This document shows positions 1 to 6,785 of a stretch of 20,404 bases of DNA, piece after piece (the first letter of the stretch is position 1; the number at the start of each line of letters is the position of its first letter). The position numbers and the translations under genes were made by a program. The stretch spans positions 1-20,404 of the forward strand of contig DATJSJ010000143.1 of NCBI GenBank assembly GCA_035504175.1. Direction: 5' to 3'. Below the pieces are notes generated by a model. That model worked only from the letters and a program-made list of their open reading frames with translations, made no database searches and was not told the origin of the DNA. Source of the stretch: DATJSJ01 sp035504175 (GTDB taxonomy: Bacteria > Pseudomonadota > Alphaproteobacteria > Acetobacterales > Acetobacteraceae).

Positions 1-21
1 CCCCATTACTTTTTAAGTCTA

Positions 22-104
22 AGGGGTGCAGGGGACGACTGTCCCCTGCCGGCGGGTTCCCATCGCGCAAGCGCGATGGGGGCCCGTCCAGGGCAGAGCC
101 CTGG
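22..104. repeat. Modular palindromic repeat cluster, left edge
   Basis: Three perfect hairpins stand in a row: GCAGGGGAC at 28-36 pairs with 41-49, CCCATCGCGC at 59-68 pairs with 71-80, and CCAGGGC at 88-94 pairs with 98-104. Bases 22-52 are the exact reverse complement of 20328-20358, and the 88-104 module recurs inverted at 20309-20325. The cluster lies just downstream of the dehydrogenase gene, so it may end or stabilise the long minus-strand operon transcript. No U-tract follows any stem on the minus strand, so an ordinary intrinsic terminator is not supported. The middle hairpin (59-80) is absent from the right-edge copy and looks like an inserted module. Confidence 0.85.
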
Positions 105-120
105 CCTTCTTCCCTTTGGC

Positions 121-1173
121 CTAACACGGGTTCAACGCCGGTTCCCCGGCGAAATAGCGTCTGACTTCCTCCGCCGCCGCCTCCGCCGCCACCGTGATGG
201 TCCGCGACGACGAGCCGGCAATGTGCGGCGTCAGCGTGACGTTCGGCAGTTGCAGCAGCTTCCAGTCCGGTGGCACCGGCTCGACGCCGAACGTCTCCAG
301 CATCGCGCCCCCGAGATGCCCCGATGCCAGCGCCTCGTACAGCGCGTCGTAATCGACCAGCGGCCCGCGCGCGGTGTTGACCAGCAGCGCGCCTTGCTTC
401 ATCGCCGCGAACTGCGCGCGCCCCATCATTCCCGTCGTCTCCGCCGTCACGCGCGGATGCAGTGTCACGATGTCGGAGTCGCGCAGCACCCGCGCGAGAT
501 CGACCTGCTCCACGCCCGCGTCGCGATCGGCGGCGGAGAGCTGCACGTAGGGATCGTCGACCAGGATGCGGCAGCCGAACGCCTGCAGCAGCCGCACCAC
601 CTTGGTGCCGACATGGCCGTAGCCGATCACGCCGACCGTCATCTCGGAGAGTTCGCGCCCGGTGCGGTCGGCGCGGTAGAGATCGCCGCGCCACTCGCCG
701 TGGCGCAACGCCTCGTGCCCGGCGCGGATCAGCCGCGTCTCGGTCAGGATCGCGCCGATCGTGAACTCGGCGACCGCGGTCGCATTGCGGCCCGGCGCGT
801 TGACGACGCGCACGCCGCGCGCCCGCGCCGCCGTCATGTCGATATTGACCGGCCCGCCGCGTGAGACCGCGACCAGGCGCAGCGCCGGCAGCCGCTCCAG
901 CATGCCGGAGGAGAGCGGTGCCAGATGCGTCACCAGCACCTCGGCGCCGCCGATGAAGCCGACGAGCGCGTCGGGATCGCCCTGATACTCCTTCAGCCCG
1001 GCCATGCCCGGAGACGCATAGCCGTGCTCCATCGGTTCGTCCGGCCAGGGCAGCGTCATGCTGCGGATCGACAGGTCGTCGCCGACGAATTCGCGCAGCG
1101 CCCGCTCGAAGCGGTCCGGCAGCATGAAATTGTCGCCGACGATCGCGACCTCGCGCCGCGTCTCAGTTGCCAT
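121..1173 (-). CDS. D-2-hydroxyacid dehydrogenase, NAD-dependent
   Basis: This 350-residue protein has the usual size and layout of the D-isomer-specific 2-hydroxyacid dehydrogenases, which reduce 2-keto acids or oxidise 2-hydroxy acids with NAD(P). The Rossmann motif GYGHVG is at 184-189. The catalytic residues are visible: Arg269 in NTARG, Glu298 in FGVEP and His317 in TPHIAG. The ATG at 1173 is preferred because a GGGAG ribosome site lies at 1181-1185; the upstream part of the frame codes for low-complexity Arg/Ser sequence. The start overlaps the kinase stop by 11 bp, implying translational coupling. The substrate is unknown; coupling to a sugar kinase suggests a phosphorylated sugar acid, in the manner of erythronate-4-phosphate dehydrogenase PdxB, which is in the same superfamily. 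That last step is inference. Confidence 0.9.
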   Translation of the reverse strand: MATETRREVAIVGDNFMLPDRFERALREFVGDDLSIRSMTLPWPDEPMEHGYASPGMAGLKEYQGDPDALVGFIGGAEVLVTHLAPLSSGMLERLPALRLVAVSRGGPVNIDMTAARARGVRVVNAPGRNATAVAEFTIGAILTETRLIRAGHEALRHGEWRGDLYRADRTGRELSEMTVGVIGYGHVGTKVVRLLQAFGCRILVDDPYVQLSAADRDAGVEQVDLARVLRDSDIVTLHPRVTAETTGMMGRAQFAAMKQGALLVNTARGPLVDYDALYEALASGHLGGAMLETFGVEPVPPDWKLLQLPNVTLTPHIAGSSSRTITVAAEAAAEEVRRYFAGEPALNPC

Positions 1174-2743
1174 GCCTGGTCTCCCGTGAAGCTGCGAGGT
1201 GACGCCAGACCCCCGGCAGCGCCGCATAGGCCTCGCGGTAGATCGGATAGAGCGTGTCGTAGAGCTGCGCGAGCGCCGGATCCGGCTCCTCGCGCGCGCC
1301 GAGCAGCGGCGCCACCCAGGCCTCGGCACAGGAAGCCATGTCGGGGAACATCCCGATCCGCACCGCCGCCATCATCGCCGCGCCGGCCGCACCGGCTTCC
1401 GCCTGCGCCGCGATGCGCACCGGTCGGTTCACCGCCGCCGCGACGATCGCCCGCATCGGCGCCGAACGTGCCGCGCCGCCGGTGATGTAGACGATGTCGG
1501 GAATCTTCCCCGTCCCGAGGTAGCAATCGCGCGCGGCGAAGCCGAGGCCCTCGTAGACGCCGCGCGCGAGCTCCGCGAAGCGCACGGTCTGATCGATGCC
1601 GAGCAGGCTGGCGCGGGCGAAGGAATCGGTGAACGGCCCGCGCTCGCCGGCGAGCGAGATGAACGGATGATACAGCACCGCGCCGGGCCGCGCGTCCGCC
1701 ACCGCGTCGTCGAGCGCGCGCAGCATCTGCAGCCGGTCGCGGCCGCGCTGCGCGCCGGCGAGTTCCGCCGCCTCCCAGGCCATGTCCGCGACCCAGTCCA
1801 TGTTCAGGGTCGCCGCCATGTTGGTCTGCGCCTGCATCGTGTGCCCCGGCACCGGGAACGTCATGCAGTAGCCGGTCATCGCAGGATTGGGCCGCACCTC
1901 CTCGGCGCGCGGCACCAGGCGCAGATGCATCCCGGTGCTGCCGAGGATCGAGACGCCGGCCTCGGCGCCGGTGCCGTACAACCCGGCGCCAAGCGCCGCG
2001 CAGGCGACGTCGAGATAGCCGAGCACCACCGGCAGCCCTTCCGGCAATCCGGTCACCGCCGCGGCCTCTGCGCTGAGCTTGTGCGAGTCGCGCGTGCCTT
2101 CCAGCACCGGCGGCAGCAGGTGTCGCCAGCGACTGACGCCCACCGCCTCGATCACCTCGTCGCTGTAGGCGCGCTCACGCCAACTGCCGAAGGTGAAGCA
2201 GGCCTCGGAGGGATCGGTGACGCGCGTGCCGGTCAGGCAGAAATACAGCCAATCCTTGCAGTGGAACGCGGTCGCCGCGCGCGCCAGCACCTCCGGCCGG
2301 TGCTCGGCGAGCCAGAGCAGATGCGCCGATTGCTGGCAGGCATTGTAGCCGCTGCCGGTATGCGCAAACGCGATGCGCGCCGCCGCGCTGGCGCGGAACG
2401 TCTCGGCCGGAACGGCGGCGCGGCTGTCGAGCCAGAGCCAGGCCGGCGCCACCGGCTCGCCGTCGGCGTCGATCAGCCAGGTGCCGTCGCCCTGCGCCGT
2501 CACCGCGAGCGCCGCGATCTCCCGCCCGGCCAGGCGTCCGACGAGCTCGGCCAGCACGTCGCGCGCATCGGTCCAGGTGCGCGCCATGTCCTGCTCCACC
2601 GCGCCGTCGGCGTCGGTCGAGAACAGGTTGGCGCGGGAGGCGCTGCCGATCGTGGTGCCGTCGGCGGCGAAGGCCACCGCCTTGACCACCGAGGTGCCGG
2701 AATCCAGCGCCAGGATCACCGGCCCGGGTGCAGCGCGGGTCAT
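1163..2743 (-). CDS. FGGY-family carbohydrate kinase, erythritol-kinase-like
   Basis: This cytosolic kinase (526 aa) transfers phosphate from ATP to a polyol or sugar. The two FGGY lobes are complete: phosphate loop DSGTS at 14-18, GDGTWLID at 85-92, HCKDWLY at 161-167, probable catalytic Asp245 in GYLDVACAALGAG, AGERGPF at 365-371 and the adenosine-side GGAARS at 422-427. From memory, this string of motifs and the length closely match Brucella erythritol kinase EryA (about 519 aa), more than xylulokinase, glycerol kinase or LsrK. The eryB, eryC and eryD neighbours of the classical erythritol locus are absent; a D-2-hydroxyacid dehydrogenase follows instead. The start ATG overlaps the preceding ATPase stop as ATGA. 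The substrate may be erythritol, another tetritol or pentitol, or a related sugar acid. Confidence 0.88.
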   Translation of the reverse strand: MTRAAPGPVILALDSGTSVVKAVAFAADGTTIGSASRANLFSTDADGAVEQDMARTWTDARDVLAELVGRLAGREIAALAVTAQGDGTWLIDADGEPVAPAWLWLDSRAAVPAETFRASAAARIAFAHTGSGYNACQQSAHLLWLAEHRPEVLARAATAFHCKDWLYFCLTGTRVTDPSEACFTFGSWRERAYSDEVIEAVGVSRWRHLLPPVLEGTRDSHKLSAEAAAVTGLPEGLPVVLGYLDVACAALGAGLYGTGAEAGVSILGSTGMHLRLVPRAEEVRPNPAMTGYCMTFPVPGHTMQAQTNMAATLNMDWVADMAWEAAELAGAQRGRDRLQMLRALDDAVADARPGAVLYHPFISLAGERGPFTDSFARASLLGIDQTVRFAELARGVYEGLGFAARDCYLGTGKIPDIVYITGGAARSAPMRAIVAAAVNRPVRIAAQAEAGAAGAAMMAAVRIGMFPDMASCAEAWVAPLLGAREEPDPALAQLYDTLYPIYREAYAALPGVWRHLAASRETRHGN

Positions 2744-3837
2744 GCGGGCTGGTTCCCGTGCAGCAGGGCGCGGCCGCTCTCGGCATCGAAGACGTGCGCG
2801 TCCGCCTCGCGGAAGTCGAAATCCAGCCGGCTGCCGACCGCGGCCGCGACGCGCTGGTGCGCGACCGCGACGATCAGCCTGTCGCCCAGCTCCATCGCCA
2901 CATGCGCCTGGTCGCCGAGCCATTGGTTCGACGTGACCGTCGCGTGCAGCCGCCCCTGGCCGAGCGTGATGCGATGCGGCCGGACGCCGAACACCACCTT
3001 GCTGCCCACCGGTGGCAGCGCCGATGGCGGCACGTCGAGATGCACGCCCTCGCCGTCCTCGAGCCGCAACCCGCCCGGCTGCACCGTCGCCGGCAGCGCG
3101 TTCATCGGCGGCTCGCCGAGGAAAGTCGCGACGAACAGATTGACCGGCCGGTCGCGCAATTCGCCAGGCGGGCCGTATTGCTGCAGCACGCCGCCTTCCA
3201 TCACCGCGATGCGGTCGGCCATCGCATTGGCCTCGGTCTGGTCGTGCGTCACCAGCACCGCGGTCAGGCCGCGCGCCTTGATCAGCGCCTTGACCCGGCC
3301 GCGCAGCACGGCGCGCAGTTGCGGCTCGAGCTGGCCCATCGGCTCGTCCAGCAAGTGGAGATCGGCATCCCGCGCCAGTGCCCGCGCCAGCGACGCGCGC
3401 TGCTGTTGCCCGCCGGAGAGGCCAGCCGGACGGCGATCGAGAATCGGCCCGATCTCCAGCAGGTCGGCCACCTCGTGCACCCGCTTGCGCGTGTCGGTGC
3501 CGCGGCGCAGGCCGCCCTCGCGCGCCAGGCCGAAGCCGATATTCTCCTCGACGTTCAGCGGCGGATACAGCGCGTAGCCCTCGAAGGCCATGGCGACGCC
3601 GCGCCGCGCCGGCGCCAGCCGGTCTATGCGCTTGCCGGCGAGCGTGATCGTGCCCTCGCTCACATCCTCGAAGCCCGCGACCATGCGCAAGGTCGAGGTC
3701 TTGCCGCAGCCCGACGAGCCGAGCAGCGCGATGATGTCGCCGTCCGGCACGTCGAGATCGAGATCGCGCACGGCCCGCACCGGATGCGCCGAGCGCGGAT
3801 TGTAGGTCTTGCTGACGTGCTGCAGCACGAGACTCAT
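2740..3837 (-). CDS. ABC transporter ATPase, MalK/UgpC type (subunit 2)
   Basis: This 365-residue subunit has an N-terminal ATPase domain and a C-terminal TOBE/OB-like regulatory domain, as in MalK and UgpC. Walker A is GSSGCGKT at 40-47, the signature LSGGQ is at 140-144, Walker B ends in Asp164-Glu165 and the switch His is His198. Two positions are unusual: the Q-loop glutamine is replaced by Glu86 (codon 3580-3582, VAMAF-E-GYALYP), and the D-loop Asp is replaced by Glu171. It overlaps the other ATPase and the kinase by 4 bp on each side (ATGA). The hydrolytic residues of this subunit are intact, so it is probably the active half of a heterodimer with the neighbouring ATPase. The substrate cannot be read from the sequence. 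Confidence 0.93.
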   Translation of the reverse strand: MSLVLQHVSKTYNPRSAHPVRAVRDLDLDVPDGDIIALLGSSGCGKTSTLRMVAGFEDVSEGTITLAGKRIDRLAPARRGVAMAFEGYALYPPLNVEENIGFGLAREGGLRRGTDTRKRVHEVADLLEIGPILDRRPAGLSGGQQQRASLARALARDADLHLLDEPMGQLEPQLRAVLRGRVKALIKARGLTAVLVTHDQTEANAMADRIAVMEGGVLQQYGPPGELRDRPVNLFVATFLGEPPMNALPATVQPGGLRLEDGEGVHLDVPPSALPPVGSKVVFGVRPHRITLGQGRLHATVTSNQWLGDQAHVAMELGDRLIVAVAHQRVAAAVGSRLDFDFREADAHVFDAESGRALLHGNQPA

Positions 3838-4967
3838 GCCACGACCTCCAGCGTGCGGGCGACATGCGGGATGCGCGCGCCGCTTTCGGCGTCGAACAGC
3901 AGCGCCCGCTGCTCGTCGGCCTGCAGCACCACCGGCACGCCTTGCGGCGGCTCGCCGAGCACACTCGCCAGCAACTCGACGCCGCCGGCGGCGCGCAGCA
4001 GCAGCACCATGCGCTCGTGCAGCGGCGTCGCCGCGACGATCTCGACCGGCACGCCGGCGCCACCCGCTCCCGCCGGTCGCACCGTGCCCGCGCCGCCGCC
4101 GGCGGCGCGCGATACCGTGATCGTCTCCGGCCTGAGCCCGAGCAGGCAGTCGCGCCCGGCCGCCTCGCGCGCCGCCGGCAGCAGCAGCCGCAAGCCCGCC
4201 GCCTCGACGCGCAGCCCGCCGGCTTCCGCGACCGGCCGGCAGGGCAGCAGGTTCAGCGGCGGATCGCCGAACAGCCGCGCCACGTTGACCGAGACCGGCG
4301 CGTCATACACCGCCTCGGGGATGTCGCATTGCGCGATCGCGGCGCGGTGCAGCACGGCGATGCGGTCCCCGAGCGCCATCGCCTCGCGGTAGTCCTGCGT
4401 CACGTAGATCGTCGCCGCCTCCGCCGCGCGCAGCAGCCGCGGCAGTTCGAGCCGCATCTCGTAGCGCAGCTTGGCATCGACGTTGCGCAGCGGGTCGTCG
4501 AGCAGCAGCACGCGTGGCTGCCCGACCAGCGCGCGGGCGAGTGCGGTGCGCTGCTTCTGCCCGTTCGACAGCGCCCGCGGCGGGTGATCGAGCACGTGGC
4601 TGATCCGCAGCAGCTCGGCGACGCGCCCGACGCGCGCCTCGATCTCCGCCGAGGCGACACCGCGCGCGCGCAGCGGGCTGGCGATGTTCTCCCGCGCCGC
4701 CAGATGCGGGTAGAGCGCGAAGTTCTGGAACGCCATGCCGAGATCGCGCCGGTCCGGGCCGAGCGCCGAGACGTCGCGCCCGTCGATCAGCACCTGGCCG
4801 CGCGCCGCCGGCTCGACCCCGGCGATCGCGCGCAGCAGCACGGTCTTGCCGACGCCGGAAGGCCCGAACAGCACCAGCGTCTCGCCGGGGGCGACATCGA
4901 GCGAGACGTCGTCCAGCACCAGGTTGCGGCGGAAGGCGACGTGCAGATTGCGGATGGTGAGGCTCAT
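3834..4967 (-). CDS. ABC transporter ATPase, degenerate MalK/GlpS-like (subunit 1)
   Basis: This 377-residue MalK-type ATPase has Walker A GPSGVGKT at 35-42, a normal Q-loop Gln81 and a C-terminal TOBE-like region. Its hydrolysis site looks weakened: the catalytic Glu after Walker B is Asp158 (codon 4494-4496), the switch His is Gln191 (codon 4395-4397, VTQDYREA) and the signature is LSNGQ at 133-137. The segments ENIASPLRA and FGDPPLNLL recall GlpS of the Rhizobium glycerol importer, which also works with a second, different ATPase. The start at 4967 is chosen because it overlaps the permease stop by 4 bp; the reading frame stays open much further upstream but there overlaps the permease and has no ABC homology. 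Confidence 0.92.
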   Translation of the reverse strand: MSLTIRNLHVAFRRNLVLDDVSLDVAPGETLVLFGPSGVGKTVLLRAIAGVEPAARGQVLIDGRDVSALGPDRRDLGMAFQNFALYPHLAARENIASPLRARGVASAEIEARVGRVAELLRISHVLDHPPRALSNGQKQRTALARALVGQPRVLLLDDPLRNVDAKLRYEMRLELPRLLRAAEAATIYVTQDYREAMALGDRIAVLHRAAIAQCDIPEAVYDAPVSVNVARLFGDPPLNLLPCRPVAEAGGLRVEAAGLRLLLPAAREAAGRDCLLGLRPETITVSRAAGGGAGTVRPAGAGGAGVPVEIVAATPLHERMVLLLRAAGGVELLASVLGEPPQGVPVVLQADEQRALLFDAESGARIPHVARTLEVVA

Positions 4968-5821
4968 CCCTTGACCGCTCCCAGGCTGAGGCCCTCGACC
5001 AGCCAGCGCTGCGCGTAGAGGGCGAGCGCCAGGGTGGGCAGGATGGAGAGCACGATGGCCGCCGCGATCTGGCCGTACTGGATACCGGAGGCGGTGACGA
5101 AGGCGAGCGCGCCCACCGTGACCGGCTGCTTGTCCGCCGAGGCGAGCACCAGCGCGAACACGAAGTTGTTCCACGCGAAGATAAAGGAGAGCAGCGCCGC
5201 CGCCGCGATGCCCGGCCCGGCCAGCGGAATCGCGATCCGGGTGAAGGCGCGCCACCAGGAATGCCCGTCGACGCGGTAGGCGTATTCGACGTCGGGGCTC
5301 GCATCCTCGAAATAGCCGCGCACGATCCAGAGGATAAGCGGCAGGCAGATCAGCTGATACACCCAGATCAGCCCGATATAGGTGTTGGCCAGCCCAATAT
5401 CCTGGAAATACAGCGACAGCGGCAGCAACACCAGCAGCGGCGGCGCGAAGCGGAAGGACAGCAGCGTGAAGGCGATGTCCTCGCCGCCGCGGAAGCGGAA
5501 GCGCGCGAAGGCGTAGGCGGCCGGCACGCCGAGCACGAGCGAGAGTGCCACCGAGCAGACCGAGAGCAGCACCGAGTTCCACAGATTGCGCATAAAGGTG
5601 ATGTCGAGCGCACCCGCCGCGGTCTGCAGCTTGCCCGACAGCAGCGCCACGTAGTTCATCAGCGTCGGGTGGATGAACAGCTTCGGCGGGATCGCCAGGA
5701 CCTGCTCGTTCGTCTCGAACGACATCAGCAGGATCCAGAAGATCGGGAACAGGAAGAAGATGATGACGAGCGTCAGCGCCAGGCCGCGCAGCACCCGCCA
5801 GATCGTGTCAGACCGTTCCAT
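4964..5821 (-). CDS. ABC transporter permease, CUT1 family, MalG-like
   Basis: This inner-membrane permease (285 aa) matches the usual length of MalG/UgpE-type subunits. An N-terminal hydrophobic segment spans about 12-34, and further membrane segments lie near 80-105, 115-138, 148-167, 203-226 and 250-270. The ATPase-docking EAA loop is at 179-200 (EYAYRVDG...RIAIPL). The C-terminus VEGLSLGAVKG is the typical ending of sugar-importer permeases, where it contacts the ATPase. The gene starts inside the end of the upstream permease (14 bp overlap) and ends with a 4 bp overlap into the ATPase gene, so it is part of a tightly coupled operon. Family assignment is firm; the solute is unknown. Confidence 0.94.
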   Translation of the reverse strand: MERSDTIWRVLRGLALTLVIIFFLFPIFWILLMSFETNEQVLAIPPKLFIHPTLMNYVALLSGKLQTAAGALDITFMRNLWNSVLLSVCSVALSLVLGVPAAYAFARFRFRGGEDIAFTLLSFRFAPPLLVLLPLSLYFQDIGLANTYIGLIWVYQLICLPLILWIVRGYFEDASPDVEYAYRVDGHSWWRAFTRIAIPLAGPGIAAAALLSFIFAWNNFVFALVLASADKQPVTVGALAFVTASGIQYGQIAAAIVLSILPTLALALYAQRWLVEGLSLGAVKG

Positions 5822-6728
5822 GCGCGCGCTCCCGCAGCTTCTGCCACTGCTTGATGAAGACGTTGGAGAGGGCGTAGGTGATCGCCCAGAGCACCATCAG
5901 GATCGCCGCCGATCCGCCGACATTGGTGTACTGGAAGAAGTTCAGATAGGCCGAGACCTGGAACACCAGCAGGCTGTCACCCGGCCCACCCTGGGTCATG
6001 GCGTAGATGATGTCGAATTGCTGGATGCTGTCGAGCACGCGGAACAAGGTCGCGGTCAGGATGTAGGGCATCAGCATCGGCAGCGTGATGCGCCAGAACA
6101 CGAAGGTCGGCGGCACGCCGTCCAGCCGCGCCGCCTCGAACGGCTGCTGCGGCAGGCTGCGCAGCCCGGCCAGCAGCAGGATGATCATGAACGGCGTGTA
6201 GACCCAGATATCGACCAGCACGACGGTCAGCATCGCCGTCGAGGGCGACGAGGCCCATTTGAAGTTGGTGATCCCGAACAGCGACACGACCCAGCTCAGC
6301 ACGCCGAAGCCGGGGTTCGTCATCAGCTTCCACATCAGCGCGGCCAGCGCCGGCGCCGTCATCAGCGGCAGCAGCAATGCGACCGAGACGAAGTTGTTGA
6401 AGCGCGAGCGTTCGCGCAGCAACAGCGCGATCCCGAGGCCGAGCAGCAGCTCCACGCCCACCGTCGCGGCGGTGTAGATCAGCGAGACTTGCACCGTGTG
6501 CCAGAACGCCGGATCGGTGAACAGGTCGATGTATTGCTGTACGCCGATGAAGCCGCGGGTGTACGGCATCGCCAGGTTGTAGCGCTCGAGGCTGTACCAG
6601 ACGGCGGTGCCGAACGGGATCAGGATGCCGATGCAGACGAGCAGCGCCGGCAGGCTGAGCAGGTAGGGCAGCAGCCGCGGCAGCCAGGGACGGCTGCTCG
6701 CAGCGGGACGGATCGCGAGATCGGACAT
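5808..6728 (-). CDS. ABC transporter permease, CUT1 family, MalF/UgpA-like
   Basis: This 306-residue permease has six likely membrane segments: about 19-47, 79-104, 112-134, 165-190, 220-240 and 271-292. The EAA docking loop is clear at 198-219 (EAARLDG...RITLPM), and the segment AMTQGGPGDS at 243-252 is typical of MalF/UgpA-type permeases. A good ribosome site, GGAGG at 6733-6737 on the minus strand, precedes the ATG. It follows the binding-protein gene after 57 bp that contain a strong hairpin, and it overlaps the second permease by 14 bp. Together with that permease it should form the membrane channel of the region 1 importer. Confidence 0.94.
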   Translation of the reverse strand: MSDLAIRPAASSRPWLPRLLPYLLSLPALLVCIGILIPFGTAVWYSLERYNLAMPYTRGFIGVQQYIDLFTDPAFWHTVQVSLIYTAATVGVELLLGLGIALLLRERSRFNNFVSVALLLPLMTAPALAALMWKLMTNPGFGVLSWVVSLFGITNFKWASSPSTAMLTVVLVDIWVYTPFMIILLLAGLRSLPQQPFEAARLDGVPPTFVFWRITLPMLMPYILTATLFRVLDSIQQFDIIYAMTQGGPGDSLLVFQVSAYLNFFQYTNVGGSAAILMVLWAITYALSNVFIKQWQKLRERAHGTV

Positions 6729-6746
6729 GACGCCTCCGAAGCGGAT

Positions 6747-6770
6747 GGGGCGGCGCGGCAGCGCCGCCCC
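6747..6770 (-). promoter_or_regulatory. Hairpin between binding-protein and permease genes
   Basis: A perfect 10-bp stem, GGGGCGGCGC at 6747-6756 with GCGCCGCCCC at 6761-6770, closes on a GGCA tetraloop. It lies within the 57-bp gap after the binding-protein stop codon, and no U-tract follows. In sugar-importer operons such stems often protect the upstream message from 3' exonucleases or partly stop transcription, giving more binding protein than permease. That role is inferred here. Confidence 0.7.
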
Positions 6771-6785
6771 GGAGCCACGTCGCCC

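Noticed and set aside
22..104. CRISPR array or insertion-sequence ends, because of the inverted copies at the two window edges
   Set aside because: There are no regularly spaced direct repeats and no transposase; related stems also occur in the middle of the window, so this is a dispersed repeat family rather than a 20-kb transposon.
1199..3577. Long plus-strand open frame of nearly 800 codons across the kinase and ATPase genes
   Set aside because: Composition is Arg/Ala/His-rich with no domain resemblance, and it lies opposite clearly conserved genes; it is a GC-bias shadow.
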